Below are positions 6,035 to 6,176 of a stretch of 6,176 bases of DNA, one piece after another. Both the position numbers and the translations under genes were made by a program. The stretch's first letter is position 1, and each line of letters opens with the position of its first letter. The notes under the pieces were generated by a model. It made no database searches. It had not been told where the DNA came from and was given only the letters and a program-made list of their open reading frames with translations. The stretch is from NCBI GenBank assembly GCA_029261675.1, contig JAJDBA010000171.1, positions 1 to 6,176 on the forward strand, given 5' to 3'. The stretch is from Nitrospinaceae bacterium (lineage in GTDB: Bacteria; Nitrospinota; Nitrospinia; Nitrospinales; VA-1).

Positions 6035-6176
6035 AATATCACCTATATTAAAACCTATGAAGGGTGGTTGTATTTGGCTGTTTATTATCGACCTCTATTC
6101 CCGTCACGTTATAGATTCGTCGATGCAGTCACGCATGCAAATGGACCTTGTTCTAAGCGCGTTGTTGATGGCAGTT
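6035..6176 (+). pseudogene. IS3-family transposase (OrfB, DDE integrase core) remnant, truncated and frameshifted
   Basis: The plus strand encodes NITYIKTYEGWLYLAV (from 6035) and then, one frame over from about 6081, FIIDLYSRHVIDSSMQSRMQ followed by MDLVLSALLMAV to the window edge. Together they match the IS3 OrfB core, consensus DITYIxTxEGWLYLAVVxDLxSRxxxGWSM. One extra T in the TTT at 6081-6083 breaks the frame. The first catalytic Asp is replaced by Asn (AAT 6035-6037), and GW of the GWSM block has become DS. The second catalytic Asp survives at 6090-6092. Only about 140 bases separate this from the transferase remnant's upstream limit, far too little for OrfA and the OrfB N-terminus, so the 5' end is lost. 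A matching frame extends back to an ATG at 5927, but I do not recognise that segment. The element is dead; its right end lies outside the window. Confidence 0.82.
6035..6176 (+). mobile_element. Degenerate IS3-family insertion sequence fragment
   Basis: The DNA carrying the transposase remnant is the only visible part of this insertion sequence. No terminal inverted repeat or target duplication can be identified, because the left end appears deleted and the right end is outside the window. Its left boundary, somewhere between about 5980 and 6035, is a guess based on where recognisable protein similarity begins. Confidence 0.6.

Overview
The window suggests a Gram-negative bacterium of moderate-to-low GC, with surface-polysaccharide genes at its right edge. 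The signs are an inner-membrane permease with a large domain that would lie in the periplasm, a bacterial glutaminyl-tRNA synthetase, and remnants of sugar or envelope-polymer genes. I cannot place it taxonomically with confidence. Bacterial GlnRS is patchily distributed (beta/gamma-proteobacteria and scattered lineages that acquired it), which narrows the choice only a little.

Layout. Positions 1-1049 (minus strand) hold the N-terminal two thirds of glnS, which runs off the left edge. It starts at TTG behind a strong GAGGAG ribosome binding site and an extended -10 promoter. Positions 1050-1348 are a divergent intergenic region with a perfect 8-bp inverted repeat. Positions 1349-4405 (plus strand) encode one 1018-residue protein. 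It joins an N-terminal YraQ/ArsP-type (DUF318) permease to a seven-repeat FG-GAP/VCBS beta-propeller and a C-terminal ASPIC/UnbV domain, with a six-cysteine insert between propeller repeats 5 and 6. Positions 4516-5246 are a two-gene operon: a CrcB/Fluc fluoride channel and a DUF190 (PII-like) protein, joined by an ATGA stop/start overlap. It has its own sigma70-like promoter, with a perfect inverted repeat over the -10 element. No fluoride riboswitch is recognisable in front of it.

From about 5357 to the right edge the DNA is a gene graveyard. It holds the C-terminal end of a TIGR04331 (LIC12162-type) putative transferase on the minus strand, a possible polysaccharide-deacetylase tail on the plus strand, and a 5'-truncated, frameshifted IS3-family transposase lacking its first catalytic Asp. 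The likely history is an insertion sequence and rearrangements breaking up a surface-polysaccharide locus.

The intact genes do not form one pathway: glnS serves translation, crcB-DUF190 serves fluoride resistance, and the permease-propeller fusion is a stand-alone membrane system of unknown substrate. That fusion is the most interesting item.
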